A stretch of DNA of 64,000 nt from Lyophyllum atratum (Eukaryota > Basidiomycota > Agaricomycetes > Agaricales > Lyophyllaceae): positions 1 through 64,000 of the forward strand of contig JACGCN010000034.1 in assembly GCA_014905825.1 (NCBI GenBank), written 5' to 3'. Both the position numbers and the translations under genes were made by a program. Positions 12,216-23,377 of this stretch are shown here, one piece after another. The first letter of the stretch is position 1. The number at the start of each line of letters is the position of its first letter. The notes beneath the pieces are model-generated. The model saw nothing but the letters and a program-made list of their open reading frames with translations. It was not told the origin of the DNA and did not search any database.

Positions 12216-13013
12216 CACCCGCCTCCCCAGCGCTCCCTCACACCTCACAGACAGCCCGCACCGTTCTGATGATCTGCTCAAGGAATAGATCTCAAGAAAG
12301 GAAACAACTGTGTATTTGTACTCTTGGATATATATCTATCGTTTATTTTTACGTCTGGGGCATGGGTAAGTTGAACTCGTCTGTGTGCGGCTATGACCAG
12401 TCGGACATTGGGTATTTAGCGCAGGCACGGTTCCGGTGGGTCATCTTGGTTGATGCGGTCACTTGTACACGAAACGCGCGTGCGTCCTTGGTGCTGTTCG
12501 GCACAGATCATGCGGTCAAGTAGCTAGACGTGTCTGCGCGATATACGCAGGGGTTTACCAGTACTACTACCACTGCCAGCGCCCACTCCTAGGCCTCAAC
12601 ATCCACCCGCTTCTCTCTTCAATACGAAGACCCTTCTCTCGCTCTTCCGGATCCTCATTGCACTCCTTGGGCCTGACCTCGAACTTGAATCTGGCGAGAA
12701 TCCCGGGCCCATTGCCAACTTGTTGCCAACGTTCTGGCACCGTCCTGCCATTGCTCGGCGGCGGGTCCAAATTACACATGCCTGCCGCGGAGTCGCAATC
12801 TGAATAAGTTCCTGATGGATGTATTTGCATCCAGTGCTATCAAATCATGGACCCACAAACCCACACCACGTCGGTTTGTGGGCGTAACTGGGGGTGGTTC
12901 TGAGTTTCGGATGCTTCCGTTGGTAATCGTTCGAGAACGCCCACCTTGAATACCACCTCTTACTATCGAACACATTCCCAAGTCTTTCAAGTATATCTCT
13001 GGATCGCTCGATT
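12216..13013. other. Upstream region of pseudokinase gene A
   Basis: The stretch from about 12430 to 13013 aligns by eye with the region upstream of gene B (about 15590-16369). Shared blocks include agatcatg-rich sequence, gacgcgtctgcgc, the tcttcaatacgaagacc block and ttgggcctgacctcg. The tandem duplication therefore included the promoter. No gene is recognised. Confidence 0.55.
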
Positions 13014-15167
13014 ATGGCGGATTTTGGTCTTGTTACCTCTGGCCTGGTAGCTGGTATCGCACAAACGTTATACAAGTACGCTCATGTACGTGGAAATGGG
13101 CTGCCATGGAGATCTCTTTCAAATTGTTCGGGTTTCTTTGACTAGGAGATACATGTGAATAAACAACAGATCACCGCGCTTGCACGATATTGCAGCGAGA
13201 TGGCGGATGAGTTCCAGGAGCACTTCGTCAGTGCATTTGGGAATGGGCAAAATGTCGATAAACCGACGTTCGAGAGGTCAGTCGTCGGCTGACGGAATCG
13301 ATCTTCTGATAATACTTACCGGGATGGCACAGGATATTTAAAAAGCAAGTGGAGTATATAGGGTAGGCGCTATTCACGATACGTCGTGCTGATCCGAGGC
13401 AGCTAACGCTTCTATGACAGGCTTTTCAAGGCCATCGAGATCATCATGAAGAACTATGCGGAGTTCAACTATTGGGAGAGGCTCACTTTTAAAAAACGAA
13501 TGCAGGCGGATCTTGAGACATTCGTGAAGAAACTCGAGCAGCAATCGGCATTGCAGGCTGTAAGTTCCATGCATGTACCCATTCGGATTCCTACACCTTT
13601 CTCAACGTAGTTTTGAAAGTACGACACTCAGCTTCAAAGCATGGCCGCCACCGTACAGAAAAACAATTTGCAACCGGCCTTCCGACAGGCAGGAATCGAT
13701 GACGCTCACGCGGATGCGATTTTGATGAGAAACGCAGCGGGTACTTTGAGGCTATACATCGCCCAGGGTACTACAGATCCGGCCTCAGAGGAGAAGGGTG
13801 ACATACCCAGGTCCTCGACCGGCCAAATCGTGGAGAAGGTGCGCGTTATGGGTTTTACGACCTCGTCCCAAGAACTGATTTCAGGCAGCTCCAAACTAAC
13901 GAGCCAGGGGTCCAGGAGGATCCACTCGTGAAGAAGGCTCGTGAAGAACTTGTGAAAGCGCTGAGCGAGTACGAAGGCGAATATCCTCCGCTTGGCATCG
14001 ACTCCTCCGAACTCACCATGATTTATGGCAACGCTGTCTACTGTGGCCAAAACTCGGATCTATACAGAGGCGTTAGGATGAACTGTATGGTCGCAATCAA
14101 GCGACTGAGGTTAGAGGAGACTGATCAGATCGCCCGTGTGCTCGATGTATGTTCACTTCCTCTCATGTATCGCGCTTGTCATGTTGATCACGTCTTGCGT
14201 AGCGGATTGATCGTGAAGCGAAGGTCTGGGGCAAGCTGAAGCACACAAATATCACTCCGTTCCTTGGTTGCTGTCGTCCCCGAGACGAATTACCTTTCTT
14301 GGTGTCGCCATGGATGGAGAATCGTGATGCTAGCTACTACCGGCATGCACACCCGGAGGCTGATATCTTGAAAATGGTTCGTCATATCGTCAGACCACCT
14401 TTTGCGATGTTCTTACATAGAATTTTGTGCAGCTGTTCGTCAGTTTAGCTTATTCAGTACCCGTCGCTGATTCCGTATTCCCAGTATGGGCGTTGCGAGC
14501 GGCCTGGAGTATCTTCATACATTCGAGCCTGCGCCAGTTGTCCATGGAAGTCTTAGAGGGGTAAGCATGCCTCTTATTTACACTCGTGATTATAATTGAT
14601 TACAACCTTAGAGCCACGTTCTGCTCGACGACGATCTCAACGCCTGCCTGAGTGATTTTGGCATTTCTCATCTTCTAACCGACGCGTACACGGGCAGCAG
14701 GTATGACTTTCGGTTGAAACTGTCCTTTTTGATTGAACCTGGGTTCCTGCACACAGGCCCCCGAAATACGCCTGGTCAGCTCCTGAAGTGTTACGTGCTG
14801 CTGCCCCGACACCTGAATCCGACATGTACTCATTCGCAAGTGTTGCGTACGAGGTGCATCCGAAAAAAGACATTTCGATATCCATGCGCTAATTTTCGAT
14901 TTGCAGCTGATCACCAACACCCGGCCCTTCGAGCACATTGACTACAGAAATGCCAATTGGCTTCGGATGAAAATCTGTGAAGGTCAAACTCCTCGCTTCC
15001 CGACCAAACCGTTCCGGGAGTTGCCAAACGAGGATTGTAGGATGTGGAAGCTTATGCTTCGTTGCTGGAAGTTTGATCCAGCAGAACGGCCAAGCATTCG
15101 CACGGTCGTCGCAGAATTAGGATCTATCTACGAGGAGCTCGGCCCACCAGTAGGCTCGAGCAACTAA
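13014..15167 (+). CDS. Kinase-like protein A: helical N-terminus plus predicted pseudokinase domain
   Basis: The ATG at 13014 opens a 24-codon exon (MADFGLVTSGLVAGIAQTLY...) rich in Gly and Ala. Short exons follow with predicted helices (ALARYCSEMADEFQEHF, FKAIEIIMKNYAEFNYWERL, MQADLETFVKKLEQQ), then a linker. The kinase-like domain starts near YGNAVYCGQNSDLYRG. It keeps VAIKRLR (ATP-site Lys), the alpha-C Glu in RIDREAK, SDFGIS and SAPEVL. The catalytic loop, however, reads HGSLRGSH instead of HGDLKGxN, so the catalytic Asp and the metal-binding Asn are both replaced. All exons are open and the gene ends GPPVGSSN. The architecture parallels MLKL-type proteins (membrane-active helical bundle plus pseudokinase); that parallel is inference. 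Copy B is adjacent; copy C, at 52.7 kb, is nearly identical even in introns. Confidence 0.8.
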
Positions 15168-16369
15168 CTTGAACAATCGGCCTCCGCTCGCATACTCTGC
15201 GTACAGGGGTGCGTTGGTGGAACTGTGACTAGAGTCGGGTGGGAAAGCCTCAATCTACGAATTGACATGGTATTTACGATGCGACGTATCCTCACACGAG
15301 ACCAGAGACAACTAGCTATATCAACGTCTGTGTGCCATGATCCATCATGCGGAGGTGAATACGAAGGAGTGGCGAGGAGTATATCCCGCGCGCGCTCTGA
15401 ATCTCTCTATTCAGTTCAGCCGCTCGTATTACCGCGCAGGGAACACATTTACCGTGAGGTTAGCCCCAAAGAAGGCGATTTGAACTTCGGGTTTCGCAAG
15501 GGTTTCGTTGACTAGACTCGGAAAGTACGCGTGAACCAACAACAGGCCATCGCACTGGCTAGCTGTGTGACCGTCAGCAGTAGGAATATCGCCAAGTTTC
15601 TCGTGGGGTCCTCTTGGTAGATGCGGCCACGTTAAAACAAACGGGCGCGTTCAAGGCGCGTCCTGCCTGACTTCTCGCGAGACACAAGTTTGTCACAGAT
15701 CATGTGATGAAGCTGGACGCGTCTGCGCCTTGTCTGCGCCATCACCGTGACATTGCCAGCATCTACTCCCAAACATCCTCCCACTTATCCTTTCAATATG
15801 AAGACCACTCCCTCGCTCTTCCCGATCCTCATCGCACTTGTCCATATTTCACTCATTCTGCCACTCGATCTTTCTTGGGCCTGACCTCGGATCTAGCGAG
15901 GACCCCATTCTTCGGAGTCGAGGTACTGACTACTATTGTCTGGGTCATAGTCAATTGGTCAAATCACCGAAGAACACCAAATTTCCACCACCCAGGCTCG
16001 AGACTTTACTGAGCTCGTATGGCTTCCGCCACTGAGTGATCTGAAAGGTACTCCACAAGTTGCCAACATCCTGGCAACGTTTGCCACTGCTCGGCGGCGG
16101 GTCCACAAAGCCTGCCGCGGACCCACAATCGTGAGCTTCGCAATTGTTTCTTGTTTCTCTGATGATGAAGAATACAAATGCAACAACTACGAAGCACTGC
16201 ACATGTCCAATCATGGACCCACAAGTTGAAACAACGACGGCCTTACAAGACAATAACTGGGGGTGGTTGTTCCGGAGGCTTCCGTTGGCAGATAAATACC
16301 CTCTCGATAGTGTCCAACGCCGACTTCACCTCTCACTATCGATTCCCAATTTCACCTATCACCTTAAGC
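15168..16369. other. Spacer between tandem genes A and B
   Basis: The spacer is 1.2 kb. It contains an exon-like relic of the A/B/C family (15488-15580, listed separately) and, from about 15590, a region homologous to the upstream part of gene A. It therefore records an extra, mostly deleted duplicate. Confidence 0.55.
15488..15580 (+). pseudogene. Relic of the intron-1/exon-2 region of the A/B/C family
   Basis: The sequence around gggtttcgttgactag, followed by acaacaggccatcgcactgg, matches the end of intron 1 and the start of exon 2 in genes A, B and C. Those genes have tttgactaggagatac followed by aacaacag and an ALARYC-type exon. Flanking coding parts are missing, so this is a remnant of a deleted paralogue between A and B. 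Confidence 0.55.
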
Positions 16370-18600
16370 ATGGAGAATCTTGGTGTTGCTATCGCCACCT
16401 CTGCCATGATGGCTGGTATCGCAGAAAGATTAACCGAATACAGTTTTGTGCGTGCAAACGTGCTGCTACAAAGACTTCTCTCAAGCCGTTCGGGTTTCGT
16501 TGACTAGGAGATACGCATAAACAGACGACAGGTCGGGACGATTGCCGACAGGTGCAGCGACGTCGGGAACGGGTTCCGGAACTACTTCGACACTGTATAT
16601 GGGAATGGGCGATGTGGCGATAAACAGGCGTTCGAGAGGTCAGTCGTTGATTGAAGGATAAACTCAATCTTCTTAGTTACCTGGATCCCACAGGATGTTC
16701 AAGATGCAAGTGGAGTTTATAGGGTAGGTGCCATTTGTGATATGTCATGTTGATGGGCAACTAACACTAATCACAGACTTTTCAAAGCAATCGAAATTTT
16801 GGTGAAGAAATATACGGAGTTTAACTACTGGGAAAGGTTCACCCGTAAGCGGCAAATGCAGGCGGATCTTGATACATTCGTTCAGGAAATCAAGCAGCAA
16901 TGGGCATTGTTCGACGTAAGTTCCATGCCTGTGCCCTCCGGCATCCAAAGTCCTGCACCGTTCTCAACGTAGTTTCAAAAGCATGACATTTATCATCAAT
17001 TCATAGCGGCCGTCGTAGAGAGAAAAGCTCTGGAAGCGGTCTTCCAACAGGCACGAACCGATGATGCTCAAGCAGATGCGATTTTGATGAACCATGCAGC
17101 GGGTACCTTGAGGCTATATATCGCTCAAGGTATAGATCCAGCCTTAAGGGAGAAGGGTGACGTGCCCAGGTGCTCGACCGGTGAAATCGTGGAGAAGGTG
17201 CACATTTTGATCTATACCACCTCTTCTCGAGACCTAATTTCAAGCAGCTTCGTGCCGATGAGCAAGGTATTCATGAGGAGGATTCAATCGTGACCAAAGC
17301 TCGTGAAGAACTTCTGAAAGCGCTGAGCCAGTACGAGAGCATATGCCTGCCACGTGGAATTGACTCTGCCGAACTCCCCATAATTCCTGCCAAGCCTGTC
17401 CACTCTGGCCAGAACTCGGATGTATACAAAGGAGTTAGGCAGGGCTGGCCAGTCGCAATCAAACGCCTGAGGTTAGATGAGACTCATGGGATCGCTATCG
17501 CTAAAGTTCTTAACGTATGTTCCTTTCGCCTCTGGTGTCACCTTCTGTAATCTTCATCCACTCCTCAGCGGATTGATCGTGAAGCGAAAATCTGGAGCAA
17601 GTTTCATCATCCGAACATCACTCCGTTCTTTGGTTGTTCTCGATTCAAAGGGCAAATGCCTTTCTTAGTATCGCTATGGATGCAGAATGGCGATGCACGT
17701 GCCTACCGACACAAACACCCTGAGGCTGATGTTTTGAAAATAGTAAGTGAAATGACTAAGTGTTACGACGTTCTTTAATAAGTTTTATGCAGCTGTTCGT
17801 CGATTTACCTTACTGACTCCCATACTGACTCCCCTCGCTGATCCCGTATTCCTAGTATGGGCGTTGCGAGCGGCTTGGAGTATCTTCATACATTCAAGCC
17901 TGCGCCAGTTGCGCATGGAAGTCTTAAAGGGGTAAGCATGCCTCTTATTTATCCTTATGATTGTAATTGATTACAACTTTAGAGCCACATTCTGCTTGAT
18001 CACGATCTCACCGCCCACCTGAGTGATTTTGGCATATCTCATCGTCTAACGGAAGTATACACGGGCAGCAGGTACGACTTCCGCTTGAAACTTTCCATCT
18101 TCCATTGAACCTCGTTTCCTGTACACAGACCCCCCAAATGCGCCTGGACAGCTCCTGAAGTGTTAGGTGGTGTTGACCCGACAACTGAATCCGACATTTA
18201 CTCATTCGCAAGCGTTGCATACGAGGTGAATCCGGAAAACAAATTTAATATTCATGTGTTAATCTCTGATCTGCAGCTTATCACGAATACTCGGCCCTTC
18301 TCCGACTACGAGAGATATGACAACGTACTCCGGATGAAGATCCGCAACGGTGATATCCCCAGCTTCCCGGTCGAGCAGTTCCAGGAATTGCCCAACGAGA
18401 ATTGTAGGCTGTGGAAGCTCATGCTTCGCTGTTGGCAGCTTAAGCCAACGAAAAGGCCCAGCATCCGCACGATCGTTGCAGAAATGGTATCTATCTACGA
18501 GGAGGTCGGCCCAGCAGTACCTGTTGCAGACTTCACTATGTCACGCTCATCCTCACTTACCGCTATGTCAAGCTCATCCTCACTCACCAAAGTTATGTGA
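16370..18600 (+). CDS. Kinase-like protein B: helical N-terminus plus predicted pseudokinase domain
   Basis: The gene is a tandem paralogue of A with the same exon pattern. Exon 1 encodes MENLGVAIATSAMMAGIAER, a small-residue-rich hydrophobic helix. The helical region (FKAIEILVKKYTEFNYWERF, MQADLDTFVQEIKQQ) and linker (DDAQADAILMNHAAGTLRLY) follow. The kinase-like domain keeps the glycine-loop position (HSGQNSDVYKG), PVAIKRLR, REAKIW, SDFGIS and TAPEVL. It has HGSLKGSH at the catalytic loop, the same loss of Asp and Asn as in A. The C-terminus is longer than in A and ends in a Ser-rich tail (TAMSSSSSLTKVM). No frameshift or stop is seen in the exons read. Divergence from A is clear in both exons and introns, so this duplication is older than the A/C one. 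Confidence 0.78.
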
Positions 18601-19612
18601 GGTCTTTATTGGGGGTGTATCAGGGTGACAGTGTACCTGTATTTTCCTGCATCCCTAAATGTCTCGACGGGTAGATCGAACCGGAACGGCAGTCATCGCT
18701 GCAAGAGAGTCAGCAACGCTAGTGGACCTGTATCAGCCAGATACGGCCCACTCTATTTTCTTTTGGATACCCTTGATTACTATTTACTTGTATATATCAC
18801 AGTGACGTTAGTACTATGCATACATATCATTCTGCGAACTTATATGATCCTCTAATACAGATTTTCCATGAAATATGATTTTCCATGAAATATCGCTACA
18901 GTCTTTGACCCTCAGTATCTATTGCAATCTAGAGGGAACGTTCAGCGAAGAGATATCGAGATTATCGGAATGGAGAATATGAAATGGGAACTCGAGAGGG
19001 GAAACAAGCCCAGCGATGATAAGATAATCGCAGCCGTCGCCCGCCGGGTCCGGAGTGGCATGGAGCATCCAGTGTGTTATACATACTGAGGAGTGACGAT
19101 GATTTGTATGGGATAAGTAACATGAAGATAAGGGAAGCCAAAGGGTATCTAATGAGTCGTTACTGGTTACTACGCGCCTCGTGATGTATGTAGCACACAT
19201 TGTAGTGATCAGGACTATGTATATAGCCCGGCGTGTGGACCTTAATCTGTCATGGTCATGAATCTAAAAGTATTTGCACGCCGGCGGTGTACTTTGAGGT
19301 ACTCTGGTTTGTCGGTGGATGAAGCTCCCTTCTCCAGTAAATACTACCATGTTTGCGACGTCCTTTGTGGTTGCACAGCCGATGCTAGCTGAGGCTGAGG
19401 CTTGGGACACGAAACGGGTGTGCGCACCGTCACGTCGCACAACCCTAGCAGAAGTCACCGAGATCCAATTTGCATACACGCAAGTGATGATGAACGATTT
19501 TTATCAAGGACTTGTGCCTTGAGTGCAAACGTACATTACCAAGACAATAAAACACGCGTAGAATGTAGCAACTGGCGCTCTTACATTGATATCGGGTTTG
19601 AGAAATGCGATG
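18601..19612. other. Intergenic region, no gene recognised
   Basis: This 1-kb stretch lies between pseudokinase gene B (+) and the PEP-mutase-family gene (-). It holds a perfect tandem duplication of a 17-bp unit (gattttccatgaaatat, 18860-18893). Nothing else is recognised. Confidence 0.55.
18860..18893 (+). repeat. 17-bp unit in two perfect tandem copies
   Basis: The unit gattttccatgaaatat occurs twice without a gap. It is AT-rich and intergenic, probably a replication-slippage duplication. Confidence 0.8.
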
Positions 19613-20965
19613 TCAAACATCGCTGAAAGTCTCTCCTCCTGCTTCTCGGTCGAGTTGAATCGCTTCATCGAGACCTACGAAGTTCAGATGTAAGTTTTGA
19701 ACGGAACTCTCGAATGGTAAGACTGACCCATGACCTGGAAGAACTCTTTAGGGCCCATGTCTTTAGCGGTTCGAACATCTGAACCTGTCGCCTTCAGGGA
19801 CTGAAGACCTGCCCGGATACCGTGGACGGCTGCTACCGAGGAAATGAGAGGGAAGACTTAAACTAGCCGTTAACATGAGCCAGAAATTCCGGTAACTTCA
19901 GTACTTACTGGCGATCTTAACACCTAGGGACTTGGCGTCCTCTATTGTGAAGTCCGGAGTTGCCCCGCCATGTACCACATTGAGAAGTACCTTATATTGC
20001 TGGTCGTTAATTCGTCATTCTTGAGGTAGACTCGGGGAGACCCACTGGTGTCGGTGCTAGCTCTCTCACCGTGCGAGCGAGTTCTTCGCGACTCGTAACA
20101 CCTTCCAAGAAAGCAACTTGAAGGCAGGTTTAGCCTTGATTTTTGTACCTCTGGACAAAAAACCCTCTCACCGTCGGCTCCGGCTTCAACAGCTAGCTTC
20201 AGTCGCTTCAGAGCCTCGTCCATGCCAGGTCCTTGGGCAGCATCCGTCCTTGCGATAAGCACAATATCGCAATCGGGAATTTTCGCGCGTGCCGCATGTC
20301 CAGCGCGAATACGGGCTATGAATTCTGGCAGCGGCGCAATTTGCTTCCCTAGAAGGTGACCACAACGTTTCGACTGGACCTGATCGAACGCGAGTTCATT
20401 TGTGTGTCCAGATTGAATGAATTGTTGACTGATCTACCTGATCTTCAATATGTAGCGCTGCGACCCCTGCGCGTGCGTATGCCGTCACCGTTCTTGCGAC
20501 CATCACTGGACCACCGAATCTGCACAAGTTCGTCAAGGAAACATCCGCCACCATGCAATGTTCGCTCACCCTGTATCTGCGTCACATATCAAGGGAGTTT
20601 CAGGCGATAAACCGGCGATCATGGTGGCATTCTAGAAGATGTCAGGTCAGGGCAGCTAGTTAGAGGAGATTACGGCATGGAAACTCAACCTGAACAAAGT
20701 CATTCTGCGTGGCAATAGCCAAATCCGGCTGGCCCAACATCGATGCGGTCGTCGAAGCACCGCTCATGTACATCGTTTCAAACCCGGCCTCCAGAGCAAG
20801 GCGAGCAGAGATGCCATCATATACGCCCGGTGCGACCTGAAGAGAGAGCTCAACTGGTCAGTATCATTCCCAACTTCTATGCCGTCATTCGAGGGTAGAT
20901 CGAGGCCCACGTACGATCAGGCCATCGGTAGCCAGTAGTTGACGTAAACGAGTGCTGGCCTTCAT
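19613..20965 (-). CDS. PEP mutase/isocitrate lyase superfamily enzyme (carboxyvinyl-phosphonate mutase/methylisocitrate-lyase-like)
   Basis: The start at 20965 gives MKASTRLRQLLATDGLIV, followed after an intron by APGVYDGISARLALEAGFE and MYMSGASTTASMLGQPD. The family metal-binding segment reads DADTGFGGP and the active-site loop KRCGHL, followed by GKQIAPLPEFIARIRAG and IVLIARTDAAQGPG. The C-terminal half reads VNVV-type NVVHGGATPDF, IEDAKSLGV, and GLDEAIQLDREAGGETFSDV before the stop at 19615. About six introns are needed. Superfamily members cleave or form C-C or C-P bonds in 2-methylisocitrate, oxaloacetate, dimethylmalate or PEP with Mg2+; the substrate here cannot be fixed. All catalytic motifs are present, so an active enzyme is expected. 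No pathway partner is adjacent. Confidence 0.88.
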
Positions 20966-21417
20966 ATTATGATGAGCGAGAAATGAGAAGGGTATGGGAG
21001 GAGACCGGTAAGCTCCATGCGGTGAAAATGGAGAGTGTATTAATAACTCCGATCGATCGATCAAAGGGTCAACTCTACACCGACGGTTCCACGCCACACC
21101 CTTTTCACTCTGATTTGAATGAAAGGTCGGCCTATTGGGCCGAATGATTGAGAGGTGTTTTGTTGACAAGACTGGTGGGATACTAGGATGTATCAGAAGG
21201 AGTGGTCCCTTCTTCCACTCGAAATATGGGTTGAAAATGAATCTTTGTTGGTCAGCGCCACGATATTAGTAAATTATAACGACTTTTGCGAGTCCCGGTT
21301 AGCATAGCTGACCCTATGCCCAGGCTTGAATGTCAACGACTTCGGAGTCATATGCCAGGGGTAAGGTGGGGGTTGGGACAGGATATACAAGCAAACGAGG
21401 CTGCAAGTACTTTGACC
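20966..21417. other. Intergenic region
   Basis: This 452-bp stretch lies upstream of the PEP-mutase-family gene and downstream of the rhodopsin-like gene, both (-). No gene or repeat is recognised. Confidence 0.55.
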
Positions 21418-22731
21418 TCATAATGAAATGCGATGACCAGCCTTAGCTGGCCTAGGTGGGGATGATTCTCGACATGGTGCGGAGTGAATAGAAAAGAATG
21501 AGCTAGAAATGCGAGTTCCGGTTCCGGTTTGGGTTTCTTGCATGCGGGATATCTCCGTCAAAGTTATTGCAGTCGCGGGGGGGAGCATGAATGTGGTTGT
21601 AGTGGGGAGAGGGTGGGTTGGTTTACTTCGTGTTTCAGAAGGCTCGGAGACAGTGTCAGTTTCGTCGCTCCAGAATGTGCGATATAGAAACATCACGATC
21701 ACCAACAGGTTGCAGACCAAAAGGATGATGGCGGACTATAAGCAGCTTCGAGTTGAGTGCCTCGATCCGCCAAAAGAGAGCGGTGAACATGCCTTTACGC
21801 CGGATATGAATCCTATACGGAAGCCCCAAACTTGGCCCCTATTCTTCTGCATCTGAAAGACAAAGACGGTGTAAACGATGCCAACCAGCGAGCTCACGAA
21901 GCTGGAGGCGAAAATGGAAAGGATCAAGCGGCGTTGAGTCCTGGGTAACTTGACACGCCACAACATGCGAAGAGGTATCGTGACAAGACACGCATCCGCG
22001 ACCAAGTCCGCTGCGCAGAAATGTCAGTTAGTCAGTGAGTATCAAGAACGTCAAAAGTGCAGGCGGGGCTTACTACATAGACTGAGAATTCCAACATTAT
22101 TACCGAGGACGCACTGGACAGCTGTGGTATTCTGCCATGAAGTGTCCCTAGTGCAGATGATGATCTTGTGAAGCAGCTGCCCAACAAGCATTAAGCCAAA
22201 CAGCCCGTTCATCGCGTACAGCAGATACCGCGCGCGGGTCTGTGGAGGTACGATACGAGCGATGGACATGCCGATGCTGATCCTCGCAGACCTGATTGGG
22301 TCGCAAGTTAACAAAGGCGGTCTTTGACCGCTCAAACGCCAATACAAACCAGATGACGGGTGGGAACGACAATGAACTGAGCCAGAATATCATAATTCGC
22401 ATCTCTTTGGATGGACGCGGGTCTTGTGGAGAACGTTGAGTAAAAACATCTGCCGACGACCGGAGAGGTCCGTACCTGACACATCATACCGCAGGAACGG
22501 TGTCGTCACATATACCACGTCGACGAAAAGGCTTACGGCTGCCCAAAAATCGTCCCACCAAAGCTGGCGCTTGCGGTATCTATGCCAAAGCCGAAAAACT
22601 GTGCAACTAATTGCCAAGACATGTAAAGGAGTAACGACGCCTTTAAGTACGAATAGCGTGAATTACCATCCATGACTTCTGACATAGTTGGCGAACGTAC
22701 CTCTCCATATCGCCAAAGTGAGATCTGGCAT
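21418..22731 (-). CDS. Rhodopsin-like (PTH11-related) integral membrane protein
   Basis: The ATG at 22731-22729 begins MPDLTLAIWR; after an intron it continues GVVTPLHVLAISCTVFRLW and RYRKRQLWWDDFWA. These are hallmarks of the fungal rhodopsin-domain membrane family. Later segments are IMIFWLSSLSFPPVIWF, ARISIGMSIARIVPPQTRAR, GLMLVGQLLHKIIIC, DLVADACLVTIPLRMLWRV, LSIFASSFVSSLVGIVYTVF and LLVCNLLVIVMFLYRTFW. A cytosolic Ser/Thr-rich tail ends at 21418. That makes seven predicted helices. It lacks the extracellular CFEM domain of classical PTH11 receptors. Family members are candidate G-protein-coupled receptors, but the ligand is unknown. About six introns are inferred; exon joins near 21770-21800 are the least certain. 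Confidence 0.82.
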
Positions 22732-23377
22732 ATCCAGATGACGGGGCCGCAATGTTTGAGAGGTCCTTCGTTGTGGGAATGGGTTGAATAGTGCCTCTCC
22801 ACTAGTGCATACTGTGATACTTTATGAAAGCTGGCTTCATTCGTGGAACCCGGGATGCCGCTTCCTACTGTTGTCAAACTGGCCCTGAACCGCCACATGT
22901 CATATGCCATGCGGCTTGTGTTTGCTTCCTGAACTCACCATTGGCGACCTGTGATGGGCCGGAAGTAGAACGAGTGAGTCCCACGAATCGTGCTTGTGAG
23001 CAGGTCACCAGAGACTGGAGCAACGTTCAAAGGAGAAACCATGGGGACATTCGTTGAAATGGTGTATTTAGATAAACAAACCTCACGCCCCAGGGCCAAG
23101 CGCATCCCCAATCGATCCTTGTTCCTAGATATTGAATAGGTATGTCATCCATGTGAGAATGCGTACTTTATGTCCTGTCAAATTCAGTTGCATTCATACA
23201 AGTGGGTACATGGCTACAACCTGATAACGGATCGCATCACTCTCCAACACTACTATCCAGACAAGATGAACAATGCATATAATTGTGGTGCATGGACATA
23301 TGGCATGTAGTATCGGAATGCAATATGTAAAGACGGAGGGCAGTTGCGGCGTGATGGAAAGCGAGATCGAAAGCGCT
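22732..23377. other. Intergenic region
   Basis: This 646-bp stretch is the promoter side of the rhodopsin-like gene and the 3' side of RPL37. No coding segment is recognised. Confidence 0.55.

Noticed and set aside
15225..15515. 96-codon open stretch in the A-B spacer
   Set aside because: It overlaps the intron-1 relic and shows no conserved segment; not a gene.
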